This document shows positions 27,017-35,432 of a stretch of DNA of 64,000 bases, piece after piece. The notes beneath the pieces were generated by a model. It was given only the letters and a program-made list of their open reading frames with translations. It was not told the DNA's origin and ran no database searches. Within the stretch, counting starts at the first letter, position 1. Each line of letters opens with the position of its first letter. Position numbers and translations under genes: made by a program. Source of the DNA: Pedobacter westerhofensis (GTDB lineage Bacteria > Bacteroidota > Bacteroidia > Sphingobacteriales > Sphingobacteriaceae). The DNA is taken from NCBI RefSeq assembly GCF_900182595.1, contig NZ_FXTN01000003.1, forward strand, positions 1-64,000, written 5' to 3'.

Positions 27017-27931
27017 ATGAGCAACAGAAGAAACTTTTTACAACAGGCCGGAATAGCTGCTGCAGCAGCAATCCTCAGCCCTTCGGTACTATCCTCTGCA
27101 ATGGCGGCAGAAAAATTACCCTCCCATAAAGTAGGGATCCAGCTGTATACGCTGAGGGAACAACTACTTAAAGATGTCAAAGGGACGATTTCAAAAGTAG
27201 CGAAGATCGGTTACGACCAGGTAGAAACCTTTTACGGTTATCCCGGACCAAATGCTGCACCCGGTTTCTGGGGGCTGGATGCTAAAGCGTTTAAGTCGCT
27301 TCTGACAGCCAACCACTTAAGTTCTCCAAGCGGGCATTACAATGCCAATTCCTATTTTATCGAAGGCGGAAATGATGAAACCATCAAACAGTATATCGAA
27401 GTTGCAGCTACCGTAGGGCAGAAGTATTTTGTGATTCCCTCAATACCGCATGACCCTGCAAAAGCAAGCACATCAGATTACTTTAAAGAAATCGCAGCCA
27501 AATTCAATCATGCAGCCGGGCTCTGCAAAAATCATGGCCTCAAACTGGGCTATCATAACCATAATTTTGAGTTCACTGATCTTGGAAACGGCGTAACACC
27601 ATTTGATATTCTCCTGAAAGAAACCGATCCTTCGATGGTCAGCTTTGAGCTTGATTTGTTCTGGGCGGTAAATGCAGGAGTCAATCCACTGGAAATGTTT
27701 AAGCTACATCCCGGACGTTTCAAAATGTGGCATGTGAAAGATATGGATAAAGCAGATAAAAAAGTTTTTACCGAGGTAGGAACAGGCAGCATTGATTTCA
27801 AAAGCATCTTCAAACAGGCAAAACTTTCGGGAATGGAATACCTGTTTGTAGAACAGGATGTGATTAAGATAGACCCTTACCAAAGTATCACCAAAAGTAT
27901 TAATTATATCAAAAAAGACCTGTTATCATAA
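27017..27931 (+). CDS. Tat-exported sugar phosphate isomerase/epimerase-like TIM barrel
   Basis: A protein of 304 aa of the xylose isomerase-like (AP endonuclease 2) superfamily. The N-terminus SNRRNFLQQAG followed by an Ala-rich segment to about residue 30 is a Tat signal, so it is exported folded, probably with a metal ion. The core has VGIQLYTLREQL, GYHNHNFEF (about 178-186), FELDLFWAVNAG, MWHVKDMDK and VEQD, which supply the usual Glu/Asp/His metal ligands. It is closely related to the protein at 37590-38459. The enzyme reaction is not known for this subgroup. The context suggests processing of 3-keto-sugars or their elimination products. Confidence 0.85.
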   Translation: MSNRRNFLQQAGIAAAAAILSPSVLSSAMAAEKLPSHKVGIQLYTLREQLLKDVKGTISKVAKIGYDQVETFYGYPGPNAAPGFWGLDAKAFKSLLTANHLSSPSGHYNANSYFIEGGNDETIKQYIEVAATVGQKYFVIPSIPHDPAKASTSDYFKEIAAKFNHAAGLCKNHGLKLGYHNHNFEFTDLGNGVTPFDILLKETDPSMVSFELDLFWAVNAGVNPLEMFKLHPGRFKMWHVKDMDKADKKVFTEVGTGSIDFKSIFKQAKLSGMEYLFVEQDVIKIDPYQSITKSINYIKKDLLS

Positions 27932-28095
27932 TTATAGATTAATTTAGTGTCAGGATATAAATATTTTTCCGGGCAGGCCTGAGTAACAATAACATTATAT
28001 TAGTGTGTTAATATTACACTTTGTCAACTGTTTTACTTAATTTGGACTGTCCAATAGCACAACAACATACGATAATTAACCAAATTTAAATCACT

Positions 28096-28734
28096 ATGAA
28101 TAGAAGAGAGGCAGTTAAGAGTGTTGCTTTTTTAATGGGAGGCGCACTGTCTGCAACTACAATCGCTGTATTTATCGATGGCTGTACTTCGCCATCGGCT
28201 AATAAGGGATCGAATCTGTTTTCGGATGACCAGAACCTGATCATCACTGAAATAGCGGATGTGATTATCCCTAACACAAAAACACCGGGCGCAAAAGCTG
28301 CAGGTGTAGGGCCGTTCATTTCCAAGATGGTTATGGAATGCTACCCTGAGGATGCACAAAAAGCATTTGTAAAAGGGCTTGAAGATCTTGAAGACCGTTC
28401 GAAAAAACAATTCGACAAATCATTCCTTAAAATTTCCCCGAAAGAGCGTGAGCAGCTGATCGGAAAATTACGTGATGAAACTGTGGCAGCCCAGAAAGCT
28501 GAAGCTGCAAAAAAACCGTCATCCGGCCCTAACCTTAAACTGGAAAAACCAATGGCCGGACCAGACAGGTATGCGAAAAGTACACCTTATTTCTTTGCAA
28601 TTGCGCGCGATTTAACCATGCTTGGTTATTTCACTTCTGAAATCGGCGCTACACAGGCTCTCGAATATGTACAGATCCCCGGCCGCTATGATGGCTGTGT
28701 AGATCTGAAACCTGGTCAGAGAGTTTATTCATAA
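28096..28734 (+). CDS. Gluconate 2-dehydrogenase subunit 3-family protein (Tat, small subunit of GMC dehydrogenase)
   Basis: A protein of 212 aa that would act as the export and assembly partner of the GMC flavoprotein encoded next. NRREAVKSVAF begins a Tat signal, and IDGC at the end of the hydrophobic stretch may serve as a lipobox with an unusual Asp at -2. FSDDQNLIITEIADVIIPNTKTPGAKAAGVGPFI is the hallmark of the family. In known gluconate and glucoside 3-dehydrogenases the catalytic subunit has no signal and is carried across by this subunit. The GMC gene follows after 21 bp. The 164-bp leader before it is AT-rich, with no convincing promoter. Confidence 0.9.
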   Translation: MNRREAVKSVAFLMGGALSATTIAVFIDGCTSPSANKGSNLFSDDQNLIITEIADVIIPNTKTPGAKAAGVGPFISKMVMECYPEDAQKAFVKGLEDLEDRSKKQFDKSFLKISPKEREQLIGKLRDETVAAQKAEAAKKPSSGPNLKLEKPMAGPDRYAKSTPYFFAIARDLTMLGYFTSEIGATQALEYVQIPGRYDGCVDLKPGQRVYS

Positions 28735-28755
28735 ACCAAATTAGCACAACAAGCA

Positions 28756-30456
28756 ATGAATTTAAATACAAAAGCAACAGCACAAAATACATATGATGCT
28801 ATTGTTGTTGGATCCGGTATCAGCGGCGGATGGGCAGCAAAAGAACTAACCGAAAAAGGACTTAAGGTTTTACTGCTTGAACGCGGCAGAAACGTTGAGC
28901 ACATCAAAGACTATACTACAGCAATGAAAAAACCATGGGAATTTGAACACCGTGGCCTGCTGACAGAAGAACAAAAAAAGACACACCCTGTACAGATCAG
29001 GGATTATCCATATCAGGAATTTAACGAAAGTTTCTGGGTAAATGACCTGGAATGCCCTTATACCGAGGTTAAACGCTTCGACTGGTACCGGGGATTTCAC
29101 GTAGGTGGTAAATCACTGATGTGGGGACGTCAGAGCTACCGTTTCAGCGACCTGAACTTTGAAGACAATAAAAAAGACGGTCATGGAAATGACTGGCCGA
29201 TCAGATACAAAGACCTCGAAAAGTGGTACGACTATGTAGAGCGTTTCGCCGGTATCAGCGGACAGGCAGAAAACTGGCCTGCACTGCCAGACGGACAGTT
29301 CTTACCTCCGATGGAGATGAACTGTGTGGAAAAATCTGTAAAATCACGCATCGAGGAGCATTATAAAAAAGCAAGGATCATGACCATTGGCCGTACAGCC
29401 AACCTGACCGTGCCCCATGGCGGAAGAGGCAGCTGCCAGTACCGTAACCTCTGCAGCAGGGGATGTCCTTTTGGCGCTTACTTCAGCACCCAGTCCTCTA
29501 CCCTTCCGGCAGCTGTAGCTACAGGAAACCTGACCTTGCGTCCTTTCTCTCTGGTAGAATCTATCATCTATGATAAAGAAACCCAGAAAGCCAAAGGTGT
29601 TCGTGTTATCGACTCTGAGACCAAGGAAAATGTAGAGTTCTACGCTAAAATTGTTTTTGTAAACGGTTCTACACTGGGAAGTACATTCCTGCTGTTAAAC
29701 TCAACTTCTGCAGAACATCCGAACGGTTTGGGCAATGGCAGCGGTGAGCTTGGCCATAACCTGATGGACCACCACTTCCGTTGTGGTGCAAACGGCGAGG
29801 CAGAAGGATTTGAAGATAAATATACCTACGGTAGACGTGCCAACGGGATCTATATTCCAAGATACCGTAATATGAACGGTGAAAAACGCGATTACCTGCG
29901 TGGCTTTGGCTACCAGGGTGGTGCAAGCCGTACCGGCTGGCATAAAGATGTTGCAGAACTGGCCTTTGGCGGTGAGTATAAAGATCAGATGACTCAGCCA
30001 GGCTTGTGGACAATGGGACTGGGCGGCTTCGGCGAATCGCTTCCATATCATGAAAACAGGGTGTACATCGATAAAACCAAGAAAGATAAATGGGGCATGC
30101 CTGTTCTGGCTATCGACTGTGAGTTTAAAGGCAATGAACAAAAAATGCGTTTAGACATGATGAACGATGCAGCAGAAATGCTGGAAGCCGCGGGCATGAA
30201 AAACATCACCACCTTCGACAACGGATCTTCACCGGGTATGGCTATCCACGAACAGGGAACAGCACGTATGGGAGATGATCCCAAAACATCTGTCCTCAAT
30301 AAATGGAACCAGATGCACGAAGTGAAAAATGTTTTTGTAACTGACGGATCATGTATGCCGTCAATCGCATGCCAAAACCCATCACTTACATTTATGGCAT
30401 TAACAGCCAGAGCTGCGGATTTTGCAGTTTCTGAACTTAAAAAAGGAAACCTTTAA
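28756..30456 (+). CDS. GMC-family FAD dehydrogenase, catalytic subunit (glucoside 3-dehydrogenase-like)
   Basis: A flavoprotein of 566 aa. The FAD-binding motif is VVGSGISGGWAAKEL (about 14-28), GGKSLMWGRQSYRFS follows, and a cysteine cluster CQYRNLCSRGC (about 232-242) resembles the iron-sulfur-type cysteines of FAD glucose and gluconate dehydrogenases. The active-site end has IHEQGTARMGDDPKTS and CQNPSLTFMALTARAADF, giving the GMC His/Asn pair. It has no signal peptide, which fits hitch-hiking export with the Tat subunit upstream. The likely reaction is oxidation of the C3 hydroxyl of a glucoside, with electrons passed to a cytochrome c. Gluconate or sorbitol oxidation are alternatives. The stop overlaps the next start by one base. 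Confidence 0.9.
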   Translation: MNLNTKATAQNTYDAIVVGSGISGGWAAKELTEKGLKVLLLERGRNVEHIKDYTTAMKKPWEFEHRGLLTEEQKKTHPVQIRDYPYQEFNESFWVNDLECPYTEVKRFDWYRGFHVGGKSLMWGRQSYRFSDLNFEDNKKDGHGNDWPIRYKDLEKWYDYVERFAGISGQAENWPALPDGQFLPPMEMNCVEKSVKSRIEEHYKKARIMTIGRTANLTVPHGGRGSCQYRNLCSRGCPFGAYFSTQSSTLPAAVATGNLTLRPFSLVESIIYDKETQKAKGVRVIDSETKENVEFYAKIVFVNGSTLGSTFLLLNSTSAEHPNGLGNGSGELGHNLMDHHFRCGANGEAEGFEDKYTYGRRANGIYIPRYRNMNGEKRDYLRGFGYQGGASRTGWHKDVAELAFGGEYKDQMTQPGLWTMGLGGFGESLPYHENRVYIDKTKKDKWGMPVLAIDCEFKGNEQKMRLDMMNDAAEMLEAAGMKNITTFDNGSSPGMAIHEQGTARMGDDPKTSVLNKWNQMHEVKNVFVTDGSCMPSIACQNPSLTFMALTARAADFAVSELKKGNL

Positions 30457-31616
30457 TGGCAGCAGCTAAGATAAGAATGGGAATGATCGGTGGCGGAAAA
30501 AATGCCTTCATCGGCGCCGTTCACCGCATTGCAGCCAATATAGACGGACAGATAGAACTGGTTTGCGGCGCATTGAGCTCCAATCCGGAAACTGCAAGGG
30601 AGTCTGGCGAATTGTTGTTTTTAGCAGCAGACAGGAACTATGGCAGCTACCAGGAAATGATCGAAAAGGAAAGCCTGCTCCCGGCCGAAACCAGGATGCA
30701 CTTTGTAACTATCGTTACACCTAACTTCGCGCATTTTGCCCCGGCGATGCTGGCACTGGAACATGGTTTCCATGTAGTGATCGATAAACCGATCAGCCTT
30801 ACACTGGCTGAAGCCAAAAAGCTGGAAGAAAAAGTAAAAGACACAGGCTTAACCCTGTGTCTTACCTATACCTACTCTGGTTATCCGATGGTAAAACAGG
30901 CACGTCAAATGGTAAAAGAAGGTGCCTTCGGAGCGATCCGTAAAGTGCTGGTAGAATATCCGCAGGGATGGCTGAGCCTTCCTTCAGAACGTGACGGCAA
31001 CAAACAATCTTCATGGAGAACCGATCCTGCAAAAAGCGGGATCAGCGGCTGCATGGGCGATATTGGTACACACGCAGCCCAGCTCGCAGAATATATCTCA
31101 GGCCTGGAGATCGCAAAGATCTGTGCAGACCTGAATATTGTGGTTGATGGCCGGCCGCTCGACGATGACGGCAATGTTCTGCTGAAGTTTAACAATGGCG
31201 CCAATGGTGTATTGGTAGCTTCCCAAATTGCCGCAGGCGAGGAAAACGCTCTGAAGATCAAGGTTTACGGCGAAAAAGGCAGCCTGGAATGGCATCAGGA
31301 AGAACCCAATACGCTGAAGGTAAAATGGCTGGACGCGCCAAGCCAGATCTACCGTACAGGACAGGGTTACCTGGCACAGGCAGCGCAATACAATGCGCGT
31401 ACTCCTGCCGGGCATCCCGAAGGTTACCTGGAAGCTTTTGCCAATATATACCGGAATTTTGCCTCAACACTGCAGGCGCAGCTTGCCGGTGAAACACCTA
31501 CAGCAGAAATGCTCGACTTCCCCGGTGTGGAAGAAGGCGTGAGAGGAATGGCGTTTATAGAAAATGTAGTGGCATCAAGCCAGTCGGCCCAGAAATGGTA
31601 CGATTTCAAAATATAA
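30456..31616 (+). CDS. Cytosolic Gfo/Idh/MocA oxidoreductase
   Basis: An NAD(P)-dependent sugar oxidoreductase of 386 aa with no signal peptide. GMIGGGKNAFIGAVHR is the Rossmann nucleotide motif, VIDKPISLTLAEAKKLE is the family's (E)KP loop with Asp in place of Glu, and GCMGDIGTHAAQLAEYISG holds the catalytic D/H helix. GHPEGYLEAFANIYRNF near the C-terminus is typical of the myo-inositol dehydrogenase-like branch. It is translationally coupled to the GMC gene (TAATG overlap) and lies 4 bp before the next gene. It could reduce the 3-keto-sugar after uptake or oxidise a related sugar. The substrate is unknown. Confidence 0.88.
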   Translation: MAAAKIRMGMIGGGKNAFIGAVHRIAANIDGQIELVCGALSSNPETARESGELLFLAADRNYGSYQEMIEKESLLPAETRMHFVTIVTPNFAHFAPAMLALEHGFHVVIDKPISLTLAEAKKLEEKVKDTGLTLCLTYTYSGYPMVKQARQMVKEGAFGAIRKVLVEYPQGWLSLPSERDGNKQSSWRTDPAKSGISGCMGDIGTHAAQLAEYISGLEIAKICADLNIVVDGRPLDDDGNVLLKFNNGANGVLVASQIAAGEENALKIKVYGEKGSLEWHQEEPNTLKVKWLDAPSQIYRTGQGYLAQAAQYNARTPAGHPEGYLEAFANIYRNFASTLQAQLAGETPTAEMLDFPGVEEGVRGMAFIENVVASSQSAQKWYDFKI

Positions 31617-31620
31617 AAGA

Positions 31621-32673
31621 ATGACAACACTTAAAGGACCAGCAGTTTTTTTAGCGCAGTTTATCAGAGAAGAAGAACCTTTCAACTCTCTGGAAGGTAT
31701 CTGTAAATGGGCGGCAGACCTTGGCTTTAAGGGCATCCAGATGCCTACACTCGATAACAGGTTTATCGATCTGCAAAAAGCAGCCGAAAGTAAAACCTAT
31801 GCAGATGACCTGAAAGGGCAGATCGCAGGATACGGACTGGAAATTACTGAACTCTCTACCCATATCCAGGGCCAGCTGGTAGCTGTAAACCCGGCTTTTG
31901 ATAAGGCTTTCGATGGTTTTGCTCCTGCAAACCTACGCAACAATCCATCTGCACGGCAGGAATGGGCGGTACAGCAGTTAAAATATGCAGCAAAAGCTTC
32001 ACAGAACCTGGGCTTAAATGCACATGCTACCTTCAGCGGATCACTATTATGGCATATGTTCCACCCCTGGCCGCAAAGACCGGAGGGTTTGGTAGATGAT
32101 GGGTTTAAAGAACTGGCACGCCGCTGGCTGCCGATCTTAAATGAGTTTGACGAATGCGGTGTGGATGTTTGTTATGAGATCCACCCGGGGGAAGACCTTT
32201 TTGATGGTATCACCTACGAAATGTTCCTCGAAAAAGTAAATAACCACCCAAGGGCATGCTTATTGTATGATCCCTCACACTTTGTGTTGCAGCAGCTGGA
32301 CTATATCCAGTATATTGATTTTTACCACGAACGTATTAAAGCTTTCCATGTGAAAGATGCAGAGTTTAATGCTACCGGCAGACAGGGAACTTTTGGCGGT
32401 TACCAGAGCTGGGCAAACCGCGCAGGGCGCTACCGCTCGCCGGGCGACGGACAGGTAGATTTTAAAACAATATTCAGTAAACTTGCCCAGTATGACTTTA
32501 AAGGCTGGGCGGTAATGGAATGGGAATGCTGCATCAAGGATTCTGAAACCGGTGCAAGAGAAGGTGCCGAGTTTATTAAAAAGCACATTATCCCGGTTAC
32601 TGCCAGGGCCTTTGATGATTTCGCCGCTACAGGTGCAGATGAGGCTTTTAACCGACAAATATTAGGTATATAA
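31621..32673 (+). CDS. Cytosolic sugar isomerase/epimerase-like TIM barrel
   Basis: A protein of 350 aa without a signal peptide. Metal-ligand segments are visible: CYEIHPGEDLFDG (Glu), LLYDPSHFVLQQLDY (Asp and His), IKAFHVKDAEFNATGRQG (His, Asp, Glu) and AVMEWECCIKD (Glu). This subgroup has a long insertion after the fifth strand (TFGGYQSWANRAGRYRSPGDGQVDF) and is usually found beside Gfo/Idh/MocA genes, as here. It is probably a metal-dependent epimerase, isomerase or lyase acting on the product of the neighbouring oxidoreductase. It is only distantly similar to the three Tat-exported TIM barrels of the block. Confidence 0.86.
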   Translation: MTTLKGPAVFLAQFIREEEPFNSLEGICKWAADLGFKGIQMPTLDNRFIDLQKAAESKTYADDLKGQIAGYGLEITELSTHIQGQLVAVNPAFDKAFDGFAPANLRNNPSARQEWAVQQLKYAAKASQNLGLNAHATFSGSLLWHMFHPWPQRPEGLVDDGFKELARRWLPILNEFDECGVDVCYEIHPGEDLFDGITYEMFLEKVNNHPRACLLYDPSHFVLQQLDYIQYIDFYHERIKAFHVKDAEFNATGRQGTFGGYQSWANRAGRYRSPGDGQVDFKTIFSKLAQYDFKGWAVMEWECCIKDSETGAREGAEFIKKHIIPVTARAFDDFAATGADEAFNRQILGI

Positions 32674-32692
32674 TAATTAGCACAAACAAAGA

Positions 32693-33103
32693 ATGAAACA
32701 CACAACTTTACTGATCTTAGGCTGCCTGGGCTTAACCCTGGCTTCATGCGGAGGTTCTTCACAGCAGACAGAAGAAACTATCAAGACAAAATCAACTACG
32801 ACAACTGACACCAGCGCAACTGTAAGTGCGGAGACACCAACAGCAACGCTTCCGGGAGAAAAACTGGTTTCAATGAACGACTGTGTAGGATGCCACAATA
32901 AAACACAAAAGATAATCGGCCCGGCCTATGTGGATATTGCTGCGAAATATCCTTCCAATGATGCAAATATCAGCCATCTGGCAGATGTTGTGATTGCCGG
33001 AAGCAAAGGTACCTGGGGCGATCTGCCAATGACACCCCATCCTAACCTGAGCAAAGACGACGCTAAATTAATGGTAACCTGGATACTTTCACTTAAAAAA
33101 TAG
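32693..33103 (+). CDS. Lipoprotein class I cytochrome c
   Basis: A small monoheme cytochrome of 136 aa. The lipobox LASC gives C19, then a Ser/Thr-rich linker (about 20-52), then the heme site CVGCH (C64, C67, H68) with the distal ligand M113 in DLPMTPHPNLS. It resembles cytochrome c551/c552. Its place directly in the operon of the GMC dehydrogenase suggests it takes electrons from the flavoprotein and passes them to the respiratory chain in the periplasm, as the cytochrome subunit does in glucoside 3-dehydrogenase operons. Confidence 0.9.
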   Translation: MKHTTLLILGCLGLTLASCGGSSQQTEETIKTKSTTTTDTSATVSAETPTATLPGEKLVSMNDCVGCHNKTQKIIGPAYVDIAAKYPSNDANISHLADVVIAGSKGTWGDLPMTPHPNLSKDDAKLMVTWILSLKK

Positions 33104-33150
33104 AACCCTTAAATACCAGATATCCCTATCCAACCAAATATTTTTAATCT

Positions 33151-34608
33151 ATGGACAAGACAAAAAAAGAATTAGATGCGGCCAGCAGGCGCGCATTTAT
33201 AAAAAATACTGCAATCGCAGGTGCTTCATTTATGATATTCCCACGCCATGTATTAGGCGGAAAAGGTTTTACTGCCCCGAGTGACCGTTTGGTTGTGGCG
33301 GGTATTGGTGTAGGTGGAAAAGGTGCGGGCGATATTGCTGCTTTTTATAAGAGCGGCAAGGCAGATATTGGATTTCTTTGTGATGTAGACACCAAAAGAG
33401 CTGCCGGTACAGTAAAAAGTTTCCCTAAGGCAAAGTTTTATAAGGACTGGCGGGAAATGCTGGATAAAGAACACAAAAATTTTGATGCAGTGAGCATCTC
33501 GACACCGGATCATAGCCACGCAATGATTACGGTTGCAGCCATGCAGCTGGGAAAACATGTCTATGTACAAAAACCCCTTACGCATGATATTTACGAAGCC
33601 CGGAAATTAACCGAGGCAGCAAAAAAATATAAAGTAGTTACGCAGATGGGTAACCAGGGCGCATCCAACGATGGCCCGCGCCAGATGAAGGAATGGTACG
33701 ACGCAGGACTGATCGGCGATGTACATACCGTATATGCCTGGACAGACCGTCCGGTATGGCCGCAGGGTATTCCATGGTCGGCCAATAAAGCGGAAATTCC
33801 GGCAACGCTCGACTGGGACCTCTGGCTGAACAATGCGCCTTACAAAGAGTTTGTGGATAAACTGGTTCCTTTCAACTGGAGAGGCTGGTGGGATTACGGA
33901 ACCGGCGCTTTAGGCGATATGGGATGCCACCTGATCGAAGCTCCTTTCAGTGTACTGGGACTTAAGTATGCAACTAATGTACAGGCCAGCGTAGGTTCTG
34001 TATATGTAGATGAATTCAAAAGGGGTTATTTCCCTGAAAGCTGCCCTCCTTCAAGCCATGTGACACTGACGTTCCCTAAAACACCAAAAACACAGGGCGA
34101 GGTAACACTGCACTGGATGGACGGAGGTATTCAGCCTACACGTCCTGAAGAACTGGATGCCAATGATGTTTTTGGCGATGGTGGTAATGGTACCTTATTT
34201 ATTGGTACAAAAGGAAAAATGATGAGCAGTACCTATAGTGCCAATCCGCGTTTGCTTCCGCTGAGCCGCAACAAGGACATCAAAGTAGCCGAAAAATTTG
34301 CACGTGTTCCCGGTGGGGCCAACGGACATTATGCACAATGGGTAGAAGCATGCATCGCCGGTTATGGCAAGAAAGAAGTAAGTTCTCCTTTTGAAATTGC
34401 AGGGCCATTGACCGAAGCGTTGCTGATGGCTAACCTGGCGATCCGCGGAAATGATGTTCAAAGGACATCGGCCGACGGGAAAGTGAGCTATCCGGGCAGA
34501 AATATCCAGTTGCTGTGGGATAATGACAATATGAAGGTCACCAATTTTGATGACGTAAACCAGTATGTTAAAAGAGAGTACCGCAAAGGCTGGACACTCG
34601 GCATGTAA
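33151..34608 (+). CDS. Tat-exported Gfo/Idh/MocA oxidoreductase
   Basis: A protein of 485 aa. ASRRAFIKNTAIAGASFMIF is a Tat signal. The nucleotide fold is VVAGIGVGGKGAGDIAAF. STPDHSHAMITVAAMQLGKHVYVQKPLTHDIYEAR is the signature loop with QKP, and GALGDMGCHLIEAPFSVLGL is the active-site helix. Tat export implies a tightly bound nicotinamide cofactor, as in glucose-fructose oxidoreductase, so it may perform a self-recycling oxidation/reduction on sugars in the periplasm. The C-terminal YPGRNIQLLWDNDNMKVTNF block is common in Bacteroidetes and Planctomycetes members. It is 47 bp after the cytochrome gene. Confidence 0.89.
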   Translation: MDKTKKELDAASRRAFIKNTAIAGASFMIFPRHVLGGKGFTAPSDRLVVAGIGVGGKGAGDIAAFYKSGKADIGFLCDVDTKRAAGTVKSFPKAKFYKDWREMLDKEHKNFDAVSISTPDHSHAMITVAAMQLGKHVYVQKPLTHDIYEARKLTEAAKKYKVVTQMGNQGASNDGPRQMKEWYDAGLIGDVHTVYAWTDRPVWPQGIPWSANKAEIPATLDWDLWLNNAPYKEFVDKLVPFNWRGWWDYGTGALGDMGCHLIEAPFSVLGLKYATNVQASVGSVYVDEFKRGYFPESCPPSSHVTLTFPKTPKTQGEVTLHWMDGGIQPTRPEELDANDVFGDGGNGTLFIGTKGKMMSSTYSANPRLLPLSRNKDIKVAEKFARVPGGANGHYAQWVEACIAGYGKKEVSSPFEIAGPLTEALLMANLAIRGNDVQRTSADGKVSYPGRNIQLLWDNDNMKVTNFDDVNQYVKREYRKGWTLGM

Positions 34609-34633
34609 ATACTATAAATTATGAACCCCGGCA

Positions 34634-34676
34634 TGATTGAAATAATGATTAATTAATAAAATCATTATTTCAATCA
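34634..34676. terminator. Perfect 16-bp AT-rich inverted repeat inside the gene block
   Basis: TGATTGAAATAATGAT (34634-34649) is exactly complementary to 34661-34676, with an 11-base AT loop. It lies between the Tat oxidoreductase and the DUF1080 gene. No T-tract follows, so it may be an mRNA-stabilising or partial-termination hairpin, or a protein-binding site, rather than a full terminator. Confidence 0.5.
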
Positions 34677-34719
34677 TCAAAGGCTCCATCTAACAATTGA
34701 AAAACAATAAATAAAAGAG

Positions 34720-35415
34720 ATGAAATTATATAAAATATCGGCAGTACTGCTGCTTGCAGTAATCGGCAGCACTAACAGTAATGCACAGAAAAAAGAAAAA
34801 GGTTTTGTTTCTCTGTTTGACGGTAAAACTACTACCGGCTGGCATAGCTACGGCAGAAATTTAGCCGGACAGGGCTGGAAGGTTGAAGAGGGTGCATTGC
34901 ACCTTGTACCTACCGGAAATAAAGATGATTCAGGTGACCTGGTAACCAATAAGGAATATGGAAATTTTCACCTGAAGGTGGACTGGAAAGTAGCTCCCGG
35001 TGCCAATAGCGGAATTTTGTTCCACATTAAGGAAGATGCCGCAAAATATCATCAGACCTACAGTACCGGCCCTGAAGTACAGGTGATCGACAACGATGGG
35101 CATCCGGATGGAAAGATCACCAAACATCGCGCCGGAGACCTGTATGACCTCGTTAAAAGCAGCTCTGAACCTGTAAAACCTGTTGGAGAGTGGAATACCG
35201 CTGAGATCATCAGCAACAGAGGCAAACTGGAAATTAAATTGAATGGCGTTACAGTTGTTTCTACCACTCAGTTTGATGACAACTGGAAAGCACTAATTGC
35301 AGGCAGTAAGTTTGCAAAGTGGGAAGGCTTTGGTACATTCACCTCCGGAAAGATCTCCCTGCAGGACCATGGAAACGAAGTATGGTACCGCAACATCATG
35401 ATCAAAGAACTATAA
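34720..35415 (+). CDS. DUF1080 protein, 3-keto-disaccharide hydrolase family
   Basis: A secreted concanavalin-like beta-sandwich protein of 231 aa. A Sec signal peptide (about 1-22, GSTNSNAQ) is followed by GFVSLFDGKTTTGWHSY, GDLVTNKEYGNFHLKVDWKV, SGILFHIKED, GPEVQVIDNDGHPDG and ISLQDHGNEVWYRNIMIKEL, all hallmarks of PF06439. That family was long annotated as unknown and is now linked to cleavage of 3-keto-glycosides. Its presence beside a glucoside-dehydrogenase-like GMC complex supports the same reaction here: a glycosidic bond broken after C3 oxidation. The exact linkage and whether it acts by elimination or hydrolysis cannot be read from sequence. Confidence 0.9.
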   Translation: MKLYKISAVLLLAVIGSTNSNAQKKEKGFVSLFDGKTTTGWHSYGRNLAGQGWKVEEGALHLVPTGNKDDSGDLVTNKEYGNFHLKVDWKVAPGANSGILFHIKEDAAKYHQTYSTGPEVQVIDNDGHPDGKITKHRAGDLYDLVKSSSEPVKPVGEWNTAEIISNRGKLEIKLNGVTVVSTTQFDDNWKALIAGSKFAKWEGFGTFTSGKISLQDHGNEVWYRNIMIKEL

Positions 35416-35432
35416 ACAATATAAAACCAAAT

